Both the position numbers and the translations under genes were made by a program. DNA of 64,000 nucleotides from Acidobacteriota bacterium (GTDB taxonomy: Bacteria; Acidobacteriota; Vicinamibacteria; Vicinamibacterales; CAVVIG01), in NCBI GenBank assembly GCA_003222395.1, contig QHWB01000031.1, forward strand, positions 391,834-455,833, read 5' to 3'. Each line of letters begins with the position of its first letter. The stretch's first letter is position 1. Shown here one piece after another: positions 53,242 through 64,000 of the stretch. The notes under the pieces are model-generated. The model saw nothing but the letters and a program-made list of their open reading frames with translations. It ran no database searches and was not told where the DNA came from.

Positions 53242-55518
53242 ATGCAATTCCTCGACGCACTCAATCCTGAACAGCGCGAAGCGGTCCTGCACATCCGCGG
53301 ACCGCTCCTCATTCTCGCCGGCGCCGGATCAGGCAAGACGCGTGTCATCACCAGCCGCATCACGTACCTCGTCGGCGATGGACACGCCGAGCCGCATGAA
53401 GTGCTCGCGGTCACGTTTACGAACAAGGCCGCGGAAGAGATGCGCGCGCGCGTCGAGGCGCTCCTCGGATCGGAGTGCAGCGGCATGTGGATGTCGACGT
53501 TTCACTCGCTGTGCGCGCGGCTTCTGCGGCGTGAAGCGCCCGCGATCGGCCTCTCGCGCGATTTCGTCATCTACGACTCGTCCGATCAGCTGACGGTCGT
53601 CAAGCGCGCGCTGAAAGATCTCCACATCGACGACACCTTCGTTCAGCCGCGGGTGGCGCTGGCGCGCATCAGCCACGCGAAGAATCGGATGGAAGGTCCG
53701 GATGCGATCGCCGCAAACGCAGGCTGGAACCGCAAGGACGAGCAGATCGCGAAGGTGTACGCGCTCTATTTGAAGGCGCTGCAGGACAGCGGCGCGCTCG
53801 ATTTCGACGACCTGCTCTTGAAGACCGTGGATCTGTTCGAGCAGTCGGAACGGGTACGCGCGAAGTACGCGGAGCAGTTCCGTTTCGTCATGGTCGACGA
53901 GTACCAGGATACGAACCGCCCGCAGTACCTGCTGATTCGACGCCTCGCCGAAGTGCACCGCAACCTTTGCGTCGTGGGCGACCCGGACCAGTCGATCTAC
54001 AAATGGCGCGGCGCCGACCTGCGGAACATTCTCGACTTCGAGAACGATTTCCCCGAGGCAACCATCGTCAAGCTCGAGCGCAACTACCGCTCGACGCAGA
54101 TCATCCTTGACGCAGCCACCGCGGTCATCACGCAGAATCGGAAGCGCAAGGACAAGCGACTGTGGACCGACCGCAAAGGCGGCGACCGCATCGTCTACTT
54201 CCGCGGCGGCGACGAGCTCGAGGAAGCCGATTTCATCACGCGGACCGCCCGGACGGCGCTCGCCGACGATGTCGACGCCACGGTCGCCGTGCTGTATCGC
54301 ACCAACGCGCAGTCGCGAACCATTGAAGACGCGCTGATGCGTGAGGGCATCAGCTACAAAATCGTCGGCGGCGTCCGATTCTACGAGCGGAAGGAAATCA
54401 AGGACGCGCTGGCATACATGCGCCTGGTCATCAACCCGCACGACGACGTGAGCTTGCGGCGCGTCATCAATGTGCCGGCGCGCGGCATCGGCAAAGGCGT
54501 CATGGACGCCGTGGAGAAGGTGGAACCGGCCACCGACGACAACATGCCGCTGCTCGCGGCGGGGTTGCAGCCGGCGCCTTCGGCCAATTCGCTGTGGGCG
54601 CGACTCGTGCGCGGCCTCGAGGATCGCGCGTTCCCGGCGCGGGCGGCCGCGTCGCTCACCGTATTTCGCGATCTCATCGTGAATCTCACGGCGATGGCGC
54701 GCCAGGAACCGGTGTCGTTCGCGATCGGCAAGATGCTGGACCAGAGCGGCTACCTGCAGGACCTGCGCGAAGAGCGCAGCGAGGATGCGGAGAGCCGTAT
54801 CGAAAACCTCGCCGAGCTCGTGTCGGCCGCTCGCGAATACGAGAGCCGCGAGGCCGAGCCGACACTCGGCGGATTCGTCGATCGGTTGTCGCTGCTGTCG
54901 GATGCCGACGAGGAAGCCGGGTCCAGAGACGCGCGCGTCTGGATGATGACGCTGCACAGCGCGAAAGGACTCGAATTTCCAGTCGTGATTCTCGCCGGCC
55001 TCGAAGAAGGACTGTTTCCACACTCGCGATCGAGCGAGGATGCTGAGGAGCTCGAGGAGGAACGGCGCCTCTGCTACGTCGGCATGACGCGCGCCCGGTC
55101 CAGGCTCGTTCTCACAGGCGCCGCGCGCCGCCGGATCTTCGGCGAGTACCAGGCGAGCAAGCCATCGCGGTTCATCGAAGAGGTGCCTGCCGAGCTCCTC
55201 GATCAAACGACGTCGTCGTACACGTCGTCGAACGACCGTGCCTATCAAAGCAACTTCTACGAGTTCCGCACCAATCCGTACGGACGCGGACGCGGCAATC
55301 GCGCCCGCGAGGAAACGGCCACCTATGCGTACGAGGACGAGGATCAGTCGACCGGCATGAATCTGCGTCCCGGCATGCGCGTCCGGCACCCCCAGTTCGG
55401 CGTCGGCAGCGTCATCAGCGTCGAGCCGCTCGACGACGACACGAAGCTGATCGTGCGATTTGCGGCCGTGGGCCAGAAGACGCTGCGCGCGAAATACGCG
55501 CGGCTCGAGCCCGCGTAA
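53242..55518 (+). CDS. UvrD/PcrA-type DNA helicase
   Basis: A 758-residue superfamily 1A helicase. Motif I is ILAGAGSGKTRVI near residues 27-39, motif Ia is TFTNKAAEEMRAR, motif II is FVMVDEYQDTNRPQY, motif III is VVGDPDQSIYKWRGAD, and motif V/VI are MTLHSAKGLEFPVV and CYVGMTRARSRL. The C-terminal Tudor-like domain (MRVRHPQFGVGSVISVEPL) is typical of PcrA, which binds RNA polymerase. The ATG at 53242 is chosen because the upstream in-frame codons are repeat sequence. PcrA and UvrD1 cannot be separated without alignment. Confidence 0.94.
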   Translation: MQFLDALNPEQREAVLHIRGPLLILAGAGSGKTRVITSRITYLVGDGHAEPHEVLAVTFTNKAAEEMRARVEALLGSECSGMWMSTFHSLCARLLRREAPAIGLSRDFVIYDSSDQLTVVKRALKDLHIDDTFVQPRVALARISHAKNRMEGPDAIAANAGWNRKDEQIAKVYALYLKALQDSGALDFDDLLLKTVDLFEQSERVRAKYAEQFRFVMVDEYQDTNRPQYLLIRRLAEVHRNLCVVGDPDQSIYKWRGADLRNILDFENDFPEATIVKLERNYRSTQIILDAATAVITQNRKRKDKRLWTDRKGGDRIVYFRGGDELEEADFITRTARTALADDVDATVAVLYRTNAQSRTIEDALMREGISYKIVGGVRFYERKEIKDALAYMRLVINPHDDVSLRRVINVPARGIGKGVMDAVEKVEPATDDNMPLLAAGLQPAPSANSLWARLVRGLEDRAFPARAAASLTVFRDLIVNLTAMARQEPVSFAIGKMLDQSGYLQDLREERSEDAESRIENLAELVSAAREYESREAEPTLGGFVDRLSLLSDADEEAGSRDARVWMMTLHSAKGLEFPVVILAGLEEGLFPHSRSSEDAEELEEERRLCYVGMTRARSRLVLTGAARRRIFGEYQASKPSRFIEEVPAELLDQTTSSYTSSNDRAYQSNFYEFRTNPYGRGRGNRAREETATYAYEDEDQSTGMNLRPGMRVRHPQFGVGSVISVEPLDDDTKLIVRFAAVGQKTLRAKYARLEPA

Positions 55519-55537
55519 ACCGCGAGTCGTTGGTCCG

Positions 55538-56035
55538 ATGACATCGAACGGCACCGCGATCGCGGGCGTCGTGTTCGGCGCGCTGATCGCGTTCTTCGTG
55601 TATCAGTGGTGGTTCAATCCGACGCGCGCCGTGCAGCGTCGGCTCAACGAGATTGCCGCCACCTTGTCGGTGCCCGAGGACGAACCGTCGGTTGCGCGCG
55701 TCACACGGATAGCGCAGCTTCGCAAGTTTCTCGCTGACGATGTTCGGATTCGTGCGGGCGAAGGCGAACTGGCGTCGCGCGATGCGGTCGTGGGCGTGGT
55801 CGCCGCCTTCACGCCGCCTCCTGGTGGCTGGAACGTTCAGTTCGTGGACGTACAGATCAAAGTCGACGGGTCCGGCGAGGCCGCGGCCGTCCGCATGGCG
55901 GTCGAAGTCAACGCGCGCGATCCGCGCACCGGCCAGCCGACGGTCGATGCGCGGGAGGCAATCGTGACGATGAAGAAGCAGAATGCCGGGTGGGTCGTCA
56001 CGACCGCCGAGGCGAAAGACACGGTGCCACGTTAG
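55538..56035 (+). CDS. Small membrane-anchored protein, NTF2-like
   Basis: A 165-residue protein. Residues 5-26 are a transmembrane anchor (AIAGVVFGALIAFFVYQWWF). The rest, with VARVTRIAQLRKFLADDVRI and FTPPPGGWNVQFVDVQIKV, has the layout of a SnoaL/NTF2-like cone fold. It lies 19 bases after the helicase gene and may be co-transcribed with it. Function unknown. Confidence 0.75.
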   Translation: MTSNGTAIAGVVFGALIAFFVYQWWFNPTRAVQRRLNEIAATLSVPEDEPSVARVTRIAQLRKFLADDVRIRAGEGELASRDAVVGVVAAFTPPPGGWNVQFVDVQIKVDGSGEAAAVRMAVEVNARDPRTGQPTVDAREAIVTMKKQNAGWVVTTAEAKDTVPR

Positions 56036-56055
56036 GGCGTCGCCACGTCAGGGCG

Positions 56056-56799
56056 TCACGAGGTCTTCGTTCCTGCCGGCGCCGCGGCGTCTTTGAGGCT
56101 CGTGATCACCCAGCGGCCGGTGATGTCCCCTTTCTCGCCTTTCAAAAGCGCCCGTTGCATCGTAATCATGTAGGTGTGCGGCGAGGTCTCGCCGTTCGGC
56201 TGGCGCAGCGTCGCATTCACCGTCACCTCCTTCGACACGAGCTCGCCGTCGTACTTCGCGACGTCGATCGGATTGCGCGGATCCGCGACGCTCATCTTCA
56301 CCATCGCGCTCTCGGTCGCGAGCTTCCGGCGTGCGTCGGTCACCTTGCGCGACAGCTCGATTCCTTCATCGAGCATCCTGAACCACGACGCCTGCACGTC
56401 TGCGTCGCCGCCTTTCAGCTTGGCTGTGCGCCCGGCTTTGACGACGCGCTGAACCGCCTCGTCGTTCTCCTGCCGAAACGTCTCGCGCCGCGTGTTCAGC
56501 GCCGTGTCTTCCGCTTTCGCATCGTCGTGCGCCTTGGCGAGCGACCGCAGCGTGAGCGGCTTGCGCTGTTCGGCGCTCACGTTCGTGATGCTGAAGCTGG
56601 TGACGGTCCCCTGCTTCTGCGGGTCGAGCGCGACCATCGAGAAGCCGTCGAGCGTGGTGTTGTCGCGCAGGCGCGAGGCAGTGAAGAACTGGTTGAGAAT
56701 CGGCTGCTCGGCAGCGCCGGAGCAGCCGGCGAAGAGGGGAATCAGGGTGGTCAGCGACGCGGCGAGGAGTACTGAAACGCGTGGTCTCAGCCGATCCAT
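56056..56799 (-). CDS. Putative lipoprotein of unknown function
   Basis: A 247-residue protein. The N-terminus has a lipobox (LIPLFAGC) at about residues 19-26, so it should be lipid-modified. The body has SMVALDPQKQGTVTSFSITN, a helical middle rich in charged residues, and a beta-strand rich C-terminus (SKEVTVNATLRQPNGE). The ATG at 56799 has GGGAGG five bases upstream. It may follow gyrA on the same strand. Family not recognised. Confidence 0.8.
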   Translation of the reverse strand: MDRLRPRVSVLLAASLTTLIPLFAGCSGAAEQPILNQFFTASRLRDNTTLDGFSMVALDPQKQGTVTSFSITNVSAEQRKPLTLRSLAKAHDDAKAEDTALNTRRETFRQENDEAVQRVVKAGRTAKLKGGDADVQASWFRMLDEGIELSRKVTDARRKLATESAMVKMSVADPRNPIDVAKYDGELVSKEVTVNATLRQPNGETSPHTYMITMQRALLKGEKGDITGRWVITSLKDAAAPAGTKTS

Positions 56800-56818
56800 A
56801 CCAACCTCCCGGGACCTG

Positions 56819-56838
56819 GCAGCCCTCTAAAGGGCTGC
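56819..56838. terminator. Hairpin after gyrA
   Basis: GCAGCCC, six bases, GGGCTGC: a seven-base-pair stem just beyond the gyrA stop on its own strand. There is no T-run. It resembles the stem at 6873-6891 in its GCAGCC arm, so it may be a repeated element acting as a terminator. Confidence 0.45.
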
Positions 56839-56847
56839 GCTACTGCT

Positions 56848-59349
56848 TTACGTGTTTGGCTCTTCGTCCTCTTTTTCTACGAGCTTCGCGACGGAGACGA
56901 CGTTGTCGCTCTCCTCGATGTCGATGAGTCTGACGCCCTGCGTGGCGCGACCGATGGCGCGCACGTCGTTGGTCTGCATCCGCAGGATCATGCCCTGCTG
57001 CGTGATCAGCAGCATCTCGTCGCCCTCCTGCACGTAGGCGACGCCGACCACGATGCCGTTGCGATCGCTCGTGGAGATGTTGATGATACCGACCCCGCCG
57101 CGCGACTGCACGCGGTATTCCTCGATCTCGGTTCGCTTGCCGTAGCCGCGTTCGGTCACCGTGAGCAGCGTACCGCCCGGGCGCACCACTTCCATTGCGA
57201 CGACCAGATCGTCGTCTCGCAGCGTGATGCCGCGAACGCCGTAGGCCGTGCGGCCCATGGCCCGGATATCGCTTTCGTGAAAACGAATCGCCATTCCGTT
57301 GCGCGTGCCGATGAAAATCTCACCGCTGCCGTCGGTCACCTGGACGGTGATGACGGCGTCGCCGTCCTCGACGCCCATCGCGATGATGCCGCCGGCGCGC
57401 GGGTTGCTGAAGGCGGACAGCGCCGTCTTCTTCACGACGCCCTTGCGCGTCCCCATCACGATGAACTTGTTCTCCTCGAACTCCTTCACCGCCAGCATCG
57501 CCGCAATCTTCTCGCCTTCGTCCATCGACACGAGGTTCGCGATCGACTTGCCCTTGCCGCCGGGTCCGACGTCCGGAATCTCGTGGACCTTCAGCCAGTA
57601 CGCGCGGCCGCGGTCCGAGAAGATCATGATGTAGGCGTGCGTCGACGCGACGAACAGATGGCTGACGAAATCTTCGTCGCGCGTGCGCATGCCGATGCGC
57701 CCCTTGCCGCCGCGGCGCTGGCTGCGGTACGTCGAGATGGCCGTGCGCTTGATGTAGCCGGTGTTGGTGACCGAGATCGCCATGTCCTCTTCGGCGATCA
57801 GGTCTTCGATGCTGATCTCGCCCGACTCGTCGATGATCTGGGTGCGGCGGTCGTCGCCGTACCTGGTCCGCACCTCCTTCAGCTCGTCGACGATGATCTG
57901 CATCAGCAGCCGCTCGCTCGCGAGGATCGCGCGCAGCCGTTCGATCGTCTTCAGCAGCTCCGCCAGCTCGTCGAGAATCTTCTCCCGCTCCAGGCCGGTG
58001 AGTCGCTGCAGCTGCATGTCGAGGATCGCCTGCGCCTGGATCTGCGTCAGGCTGAAGCTCGCCATCAGGCCTTCCCGGGCCTCGGGCGGCGTCTTCGATC
58101 CGCGAATCAGCTTGATCACCTCGTCGAGACGATCGAGCGCAATCTTGAGCCCTTCGAGGATGTGATAGCGCGCCTCGGCCTTCTTCAGCTCGTATTCGGT
58201 CCGGCGCCGCACGACCTCGCGCCGGAACTCGACGAACGTCTCGACGAGCTCGAGCAGGTTCAGGACCTTGGGCCGGCCGCCGACGATGGCGAGCATGATG
58301 ACGCCGAAGCTCGTTTGCAGAGGCGTGTGCTTGTAGAGATTGTTCAGAATGACATCGGGCACCTCGCCGCGCTTCAGCTCGATGACGATCCGCATCCCCT
58401 CGCGATCCGATTCGTCACGCAGATCGGAGATCCCCTCGATCGTCTTCTCGCGCACCAGGTCGGCAATCCGCTCGAGCAGATTCTTCTTGTTCACCTGATA
58501 CGGGATCTCGGAAATCACGATCGAGATCCGATCGCCCTTCTTGTTGGTCTCGATCGTCGAGCGCGCCCGCATCAGAATCGAGCCGCGGCCCGTCGTGTGC
58601 GCCTGAACGATGCCTGCGCGTCCGATGATGTAACCGGCCGTGGGGAAGTCGGGGCCGGGAATCAGCTTGATCAGCTGTTTGAGTTTTTCCCCGCGCGTCA
58701 TCGCGGGGCCGACGTCCTGCGCCACGTCCCGGGCCGGCTGCAGATGCGTCTGTTCGATCAGCCAGATGCAGCCCTCGACGACCTCGCGCAGATTGTGCGG
58801 CGGCACGTTGGTCGCCATGCCGACGGCGATACCCGCCGACCCGTTCACGAGCAGATTCGGGAACGGCGCCGGGAGAACCGTGGGCTCCTCGGTCGTCTCG
58901 TCGTAGTTCGGCACGAAGTCGACGGTCTCGTTGTCGAGATCCGTCATCATGTCGTCGCCGAGCGCCTGCAACCGCGCCTCGGTGTACCGCATCGCCGCCG
59001 GAGGATCGCCGTCGACCGATCCGAAGTTGCCCTGGCCGTCGACCAGCGGATAGCGCATGTTGAAGTCCTGCGCCAGCCGTACGAGCGTGTCGTAGATCGA
59101 GGCGTCGCCGTGGGGATGGAAGTTGCCCATCACCTCGCCGACGATCTTCGCGCACTTCCTGTACGCGCGGCCGGGCGAGAGCCCCATCGTCTTCATGCCG
59201 TACAGCACGCGGCGATGCGCCGGCTTCAACCCGTCGCGCGCGTCGGGCAGCGCTCGTCCGATGATTACGCTCATGGCGTAATCCATGTACGAACGCTTCA
59301 TTTCGTCTTCGATGTTGACGGGGTGGTGCTGCGGTACTAGGTCTGCCAT
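56848..59349 (-). CDS. gyrA: DNA gyrase subunit A
   Basis: An 833-residue type II topoisomerase A subunit. The breakage-reunion domain shows [19 protein letters not shown] (quinolone region upstream), [19 protein letters not shown], and the catalytic Tyr in [11 protein letters not shown]. The C-terminal pinwheel domain has the GyrA box QRRGGKG, which marks gyrase rather than topoisomerase IV. The quinolone-determining residues read [11 protein letters not shown], with Ala at the position of the E. coli Ser83; this is often seen in naturally less sensitive gyrases. The gene lies downstream of gyrB. Confidence 0.98.
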   Translation of the reverse strand: MADLVPQHHPVNIEDEMKRSYMDYAMSVIIGRALPDARDGLKPAHRRVLYGMKTMGLSPGRAYRKCAKIVGEVMGNFHPHGDASIYDTLVRLAQDFNMRYPLVDGQGNFGSVDGDPPAAMRYTEARLQALGDDMMTDLDNETVDFVPNYDETTEEPTVLPAPFPNLLVNGSAGIAVGMATNVPPHNLREVVEGCIWLIEQTHLQPARDVAQDVGPAMTRGEKLKQLIKLIPGPDFPTAGYIIGRAGIVQAHTTGRGSILMRARSTIETNKKGDRISIVISEIPYQVNKKNLLERIADLVREKTIEGISDLRDESDREGMRIVIELKRGEVPDVILNNLYKHTPLQTSFGVIMLAIVGGRPKVLNLLELVETFVEFRREVVRRRTEYELKKAEARYHILEGLKIALDRLDEVIKLIRGSKTPPEAREGLMASFSLTQIQAQAILDMQLQRLTGLEREKILDELAELLKTIERLRAILASERLLMQIIVDELKEVRTRYGDDRRTQIIDESGEISIEDLIAEEDMAISVTNTGYIKRTAISTYRSQRRGGKGRIGMRTRDEDFVSHLFVASTHAYIMIFSDRGRAYWLKVHEIPDVGPGGKGKSIANLVSMDEGEKIAAMLAVKEFEENKFIVMGTRKGVVKKTALSAFSNPRAGGIIAMGVEDGDAVITVQVTDGSGEIFIGTRNGMAIRFHESDIRAMGRTAYGVRGITLRDDDLVVAMEVVRPGGTLLTVTERGYGKRTEIEEYRVQSRGGVGIINISTSDRNGIVVGVAYVQEGDEMLLITQQGMILRMQTNDVRAIGRATQGVRLIDIEESDNVVSVAKLVEKEDEEPNT

Positions 59350-59446
59350 GCTGCTTGGGATTTGGAATTCGGGATTTGGGATTCGCAGCGATTCGGGAAG
59401 CGTGACTCGCGTGATCCGCGAATCCCGAATCCCAAATCAGGATCCC
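59350..59446. repeat. GGGATTC-type spacer repeat between gyrA and gyrB
   Basis: The 97-base gap contains GGGATTTGG, GGAATTCGGGATTTGGGATTC on the left and GAATCCCGAATCCC on the right, forming inverted arms. It is the same family as 53139-53241. Confidence 0.7.
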
Positions 59447-62035
<2,589 letters not shown>

Positions 62036-63151
62036 TCAGACTCTCATCGGCATGATCACGTACGTATAGTCGTAGTCTTCGGCCCCAACCGGCTTCATCA
62101 GCGCCTGGCTCACTTCGTCCTTCAGCTCGAGCGACACGACGTCGGTCGAAACGGCGGAAAGAAAATCGAGCACGTACTGCGCGTTGAAGCAGATCTGCAT
62201 CGGCGCGCCCGTGTAGTCGACCGTCAGCGTTTCCTTGGCTTCGCCGAGATCCGGACTGCTGGAAGTGATGTCGACTTTGCCTTTGTCGATTTGGATCTTC
62301 ACGGCGCGCGACCGTTCGTTCGAGAGCAGCGCCACCCGCTTCACGGCGTTCGTCAACCGATCGCGCTCGAATTCGATTCGCTTGTCGTTCCCTTTCGGGA
62401 TGACGCGCTCGTACGCCGGGAACTGACCGTCGATCATCCGCGAGATCAGCAGGCGATCGCCGACGTGAAAGAACAGATGATTCTCGCCTCGCTCGTACGC
62501 GATGTCGCCCTCGCCCTCCATCAGCAGGCGCGACAGCTCGCCGAGCGTCTTCTTCGGAAGAATCGCTCTGATTTCGTCGGTGTCCTTGTTCGCTTTGCCG
62601 TCGCGCGGTACGGTGACGAGCGCCAGGCGGTGCCCATCGGTGGCGACGAGGCTCATCGAATCAGGGCGCAGCACGAACAGCGCGCCGTTCAGAAAATATC
62701 GTGTGTCCTCTCCGGTGATCGCGAAGTGCGTTTTCGCAACCATCTCCTTCAGCGCGCTTCGAGGCAGCGTTGCGCTCGGCGCGCCGGCGCCCGACTCGGG
62801 GAGGGTCGGGAAGTCTTCGCGCGGCAGCGTCTGCATCCGCGAATCGAACCGATCCGCCGCGACCTTCACGCCTCCCTTGTCTTCGGCAATCCGGATGTCG
62901 GTTTCGGGCAGTGCCTTGATGATCTCGTAGAACTTTTTCGCCGGAAGCGTGAGCGATCCGCTCTTGGCGACCGATGCATTGCACTTGCTGCGCAATCCAA
63001 CTTCGAGGTCGGTGGCCAGAAAGCGCACCTCGTCGCCGTTGGCTTCCATCAGCACGTTGGCCAGGATGGGGATGGTGTTTTTTCTCTCGACGATGCCCTG
63101 AAAAAGTTGCAGTTCTCGCAGTAGGTCGTTCTTACGGACGACAAGTTCCAT
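62036..63151 (-). CDS. dnaN: DNA polymerase III beta sliding clamp
   Basis: A 371-residue beta clamp. The start MELVVRKNDLLRELQLFQG is typical; three clamp domains follow, with RKNTIPILANVLMEANGDEV and LRPDSMSLVATDGHRLALV as landmarks, and the C-terminus ends YTYVIMPMRV. It forms the ring that tethers the replicase. It lies between dnaA and gyrB; recF, often found between dnaN and gyrB, is not here. Confidence 0.98.
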   Translation of the reverse strand: MELVVRKNDLLRELQLFQGIVERKNTIPILANVLMEANGDEVRFLATDLEVGLRSKCNASVAKSGSLTLPAKKFYEIIKALPETDIRIAEDKGGVKVAADRFDSRMQTLPREDFPTLPESGAGAPSATLPRSALKEMVAKTHFAITGEDTRYFLNGALFVLRPDSMSLVATDGHRLALVTVPRDGKANKDTDEIRAILPKKTLGELSRLLMEGEGDIAYERGENHLFFHVGDRLLISRMIDGQFPAYERVIPKGNDKRIEFERDRLTNAVKRVALLSNERSRAVKIQIDKGKVDITSSSPDLGEAKETLTVDYTGAPMQICFNAQYVLDFLSAVSTDVVSLELKDEVSQALMKPVGAEDYDYTYVIMPMRV

Positions 63152-63411
63152 GGCTGTGCTGACCTCGAAAAAGCGCTGGTTTGGAGCGCGATCCTCTGGA
63201 GGAGAGGAGAGATTCGAGAATGAGAAAGTATATAGGAAAGGAGGGTGTGTTGAAAAGGAAACCGTCGCTCTTACTGCTTATATTTGAACAGTTTAACCTG
63301 TGGGAAAAACGTGACTGAAAAAGCTCGCTTTCGATCCGATTCGGACCCCTGCGACAACCTCGACAGTTTTCCACAGCAATGCACAGATGGGATTGTGGAA
63401 AACCCCGATCC
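63152..63411. other. dnaA-dnaN intergenic region with DnaA-box-like sites (origin candidate)
   Basis: A 260-base AT-richer gap. TTTTCCACA at 63367-63375 and its complement TGTGGAAAA at 63394-63402 match the DnaA-box consensus TTWTNCACA. TGTGGGAAA at 63299-63307 differs by one base. Nothing else coding is present. Such clusters between dnaA and dnaN are common origin or autoregulation sites. Confidence 0.55.
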
Positions 63412-64000
63412 CTACCTGAATCCTTCGAGAAAATTACTGATCTGGCTGTTGAAATTCGAGTCCTTTTTCCGCAGATCCTCGACCTTGCGAATGGAATGGA
63501 TGACGGTCGAATGATGCTTCCCGCCGAAGCTGCGGCCGATCTCGGGCAGCGAAGCATCCGTCAGCGATTTACACAAATACATCGCGACCTGACGAGGCAT
63601 CGCAATCGACTTCGAATTGTTCCGCGACTTCAGATCGACCATCTTCAGGTTGTAATGCTCGGCGACGAATTTCTGAATCGCCTCGATCGTGATCGCTTTG
63701 TCCTCGTGATCAATGATGTTCCTCAGCACCTGCTGCGCGAGCGGCAGCGAGATTTCCTGCCCGGTGAGCGACGCATAGGCGATCAGTCGAATCAGCGACC
63801 CTTCGAGCTCGCGGACGTTCGATTTGATCTTGCCGGCGATGTACATCGCCACGTTGTCGGGCAGCGGAACCGTCTCGGTCTCGGCTTTCTTTTTCAGAAT
63901 CGCGACTTTGGTCTCGAGATCCGGCGATTGGATGTCGGCGATCAATCCCCATTCGAACCGCGATCGAAGCCGCTCTTCGATCGATCGAATCTCGTGGGGC
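63412..64000 (-). CDS. dnaA: Chromosomal replication initiator DnaA (5' part off window)
   Basis: The last 196 codons of dnaA, running off the right edge. The AAA+ end reads [20 protein letters not shown] and [14 protein letters not shown]. Domain IV, the DNA-binding part, ends with the signature [16 protein letters not shown] and KVEDLR. It opens the replication origin by binding DnaA boxes, several of which lie just downstream (63299-63402). The gene order dnaA-dnaN is conserved across bacteria. Confidence 0.97.
   Translation of the reverse strand, partial: PHEIRSIEERLRSRFEWGLIADIQSPDLETKVAILKKKAETETVPLPDNVAMYIAGKIKSNVRELEGSLIRLIAYASLTGQEISLPLAQQVLRNIIDHEDKAITIEAIQKFVAEHYNLKMVDLKSRNNSKSIAMPRQVAMYLCKSLTDASLPEIGRSFGGKHHSTVIHSIRKVEDLRKKDSNFNSQISNFLEGFR

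Noticed and set aside
6873..56838. Calling the GC stems strong intrinsic terminators
   Set aside because: None has a T-run on the relevant strand, so they are listed only as possible terminators with low confidence.
57277..59340. A 687-codon frame on the plus strand inside gyrA
   Set aside because: It is the antisense of a certain gyrA gene in a GC-rich genome; composition is Arg/Asp/His-rich and no domain is seen.

Overview
The window is high-GC bacterial chromosome ending in dnaA, dnaN, gyrB and gyrA, all on the minus strand and read in that order from the right edge, so it lies beside the replication origin. GC-rich codon use, secreted DUF6152-type proteins, a PQQ dehydrogenase with multihaem-style cytochromes, an ECF sigma factor paired with a DGPF-domain protein, and serS and gltX beside tRNAs fit an Acidobacteriota member, most likely Vicinamibacteria. 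That placement is an inference from gene content, without a database search.

Left part (1-6.9 kb): a very long heptad-repeat coiled-coil protein running off the left edge, a PEGA-repeat protein, a sigma factor with its DGPF partner, and a three-gene secreted module (A, B, DUF6152). A second, inverted copy of this module lies at 15.3-17.5 kb, and its DUF6152 gene is broken. Between the copies, 6.9-14.5 kb (minus strand) holds a periplasmic redox operon: a cytochrome-like lipoprotein, a PQQ-dependent dehydrogenase, a reaction-centre-type dihaem cytochrome and an esterase-PDZ protein. A decayed GH127 glycosidase sits upstream of it, and a decayed TonB-receptor gene follows at 14.7 kb.

Accessory middle (17.5-29 kb): a flavoprotein disulfide oxidoreductase, VOC proteins, a VapBC-type toxin-antitoxin pair with a clear inverted repeat upstream, a 1183-residue glycosyltransferase/methyltransferase/deacetylase fusion, a TetR-SDR divergent pair with a palindromic operator, and two gene graveyards: a VOC-haemerythrin chimera and FlhA/SctV-like fragments. 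No intact mobile element was seen.

Right part (29-64 kb): mostly housekeeping genes. These are tRNA-Gln, a KGG stress protein, gltX, tRNA-Ser(GCU), a histone-like tail protein, an M64 peptidase/permease/amidohydrolase operon, NUDIX and PHP proteins, a C39 peptidase-TPR-beta-barrel fusion with a PA2779-like partner, tRNA-Ser(UGA) next to serS, galU, an FmdB-like protein, a DUF885 protein, rsmI, glmU, glmS, a PcrA/UvrD helicase, and gyrA-gyrB-dnaN-dnaA. glmU and glmS, which act in the same UDP-GlcNAc pathway, are each preceded by a closely similar structured leader of about 88 bases. This is the most intriguing regulatory candidate here. Short-word GGGATTC-type spacer repeats fill the gaps before the helicase gene and around gyrB.
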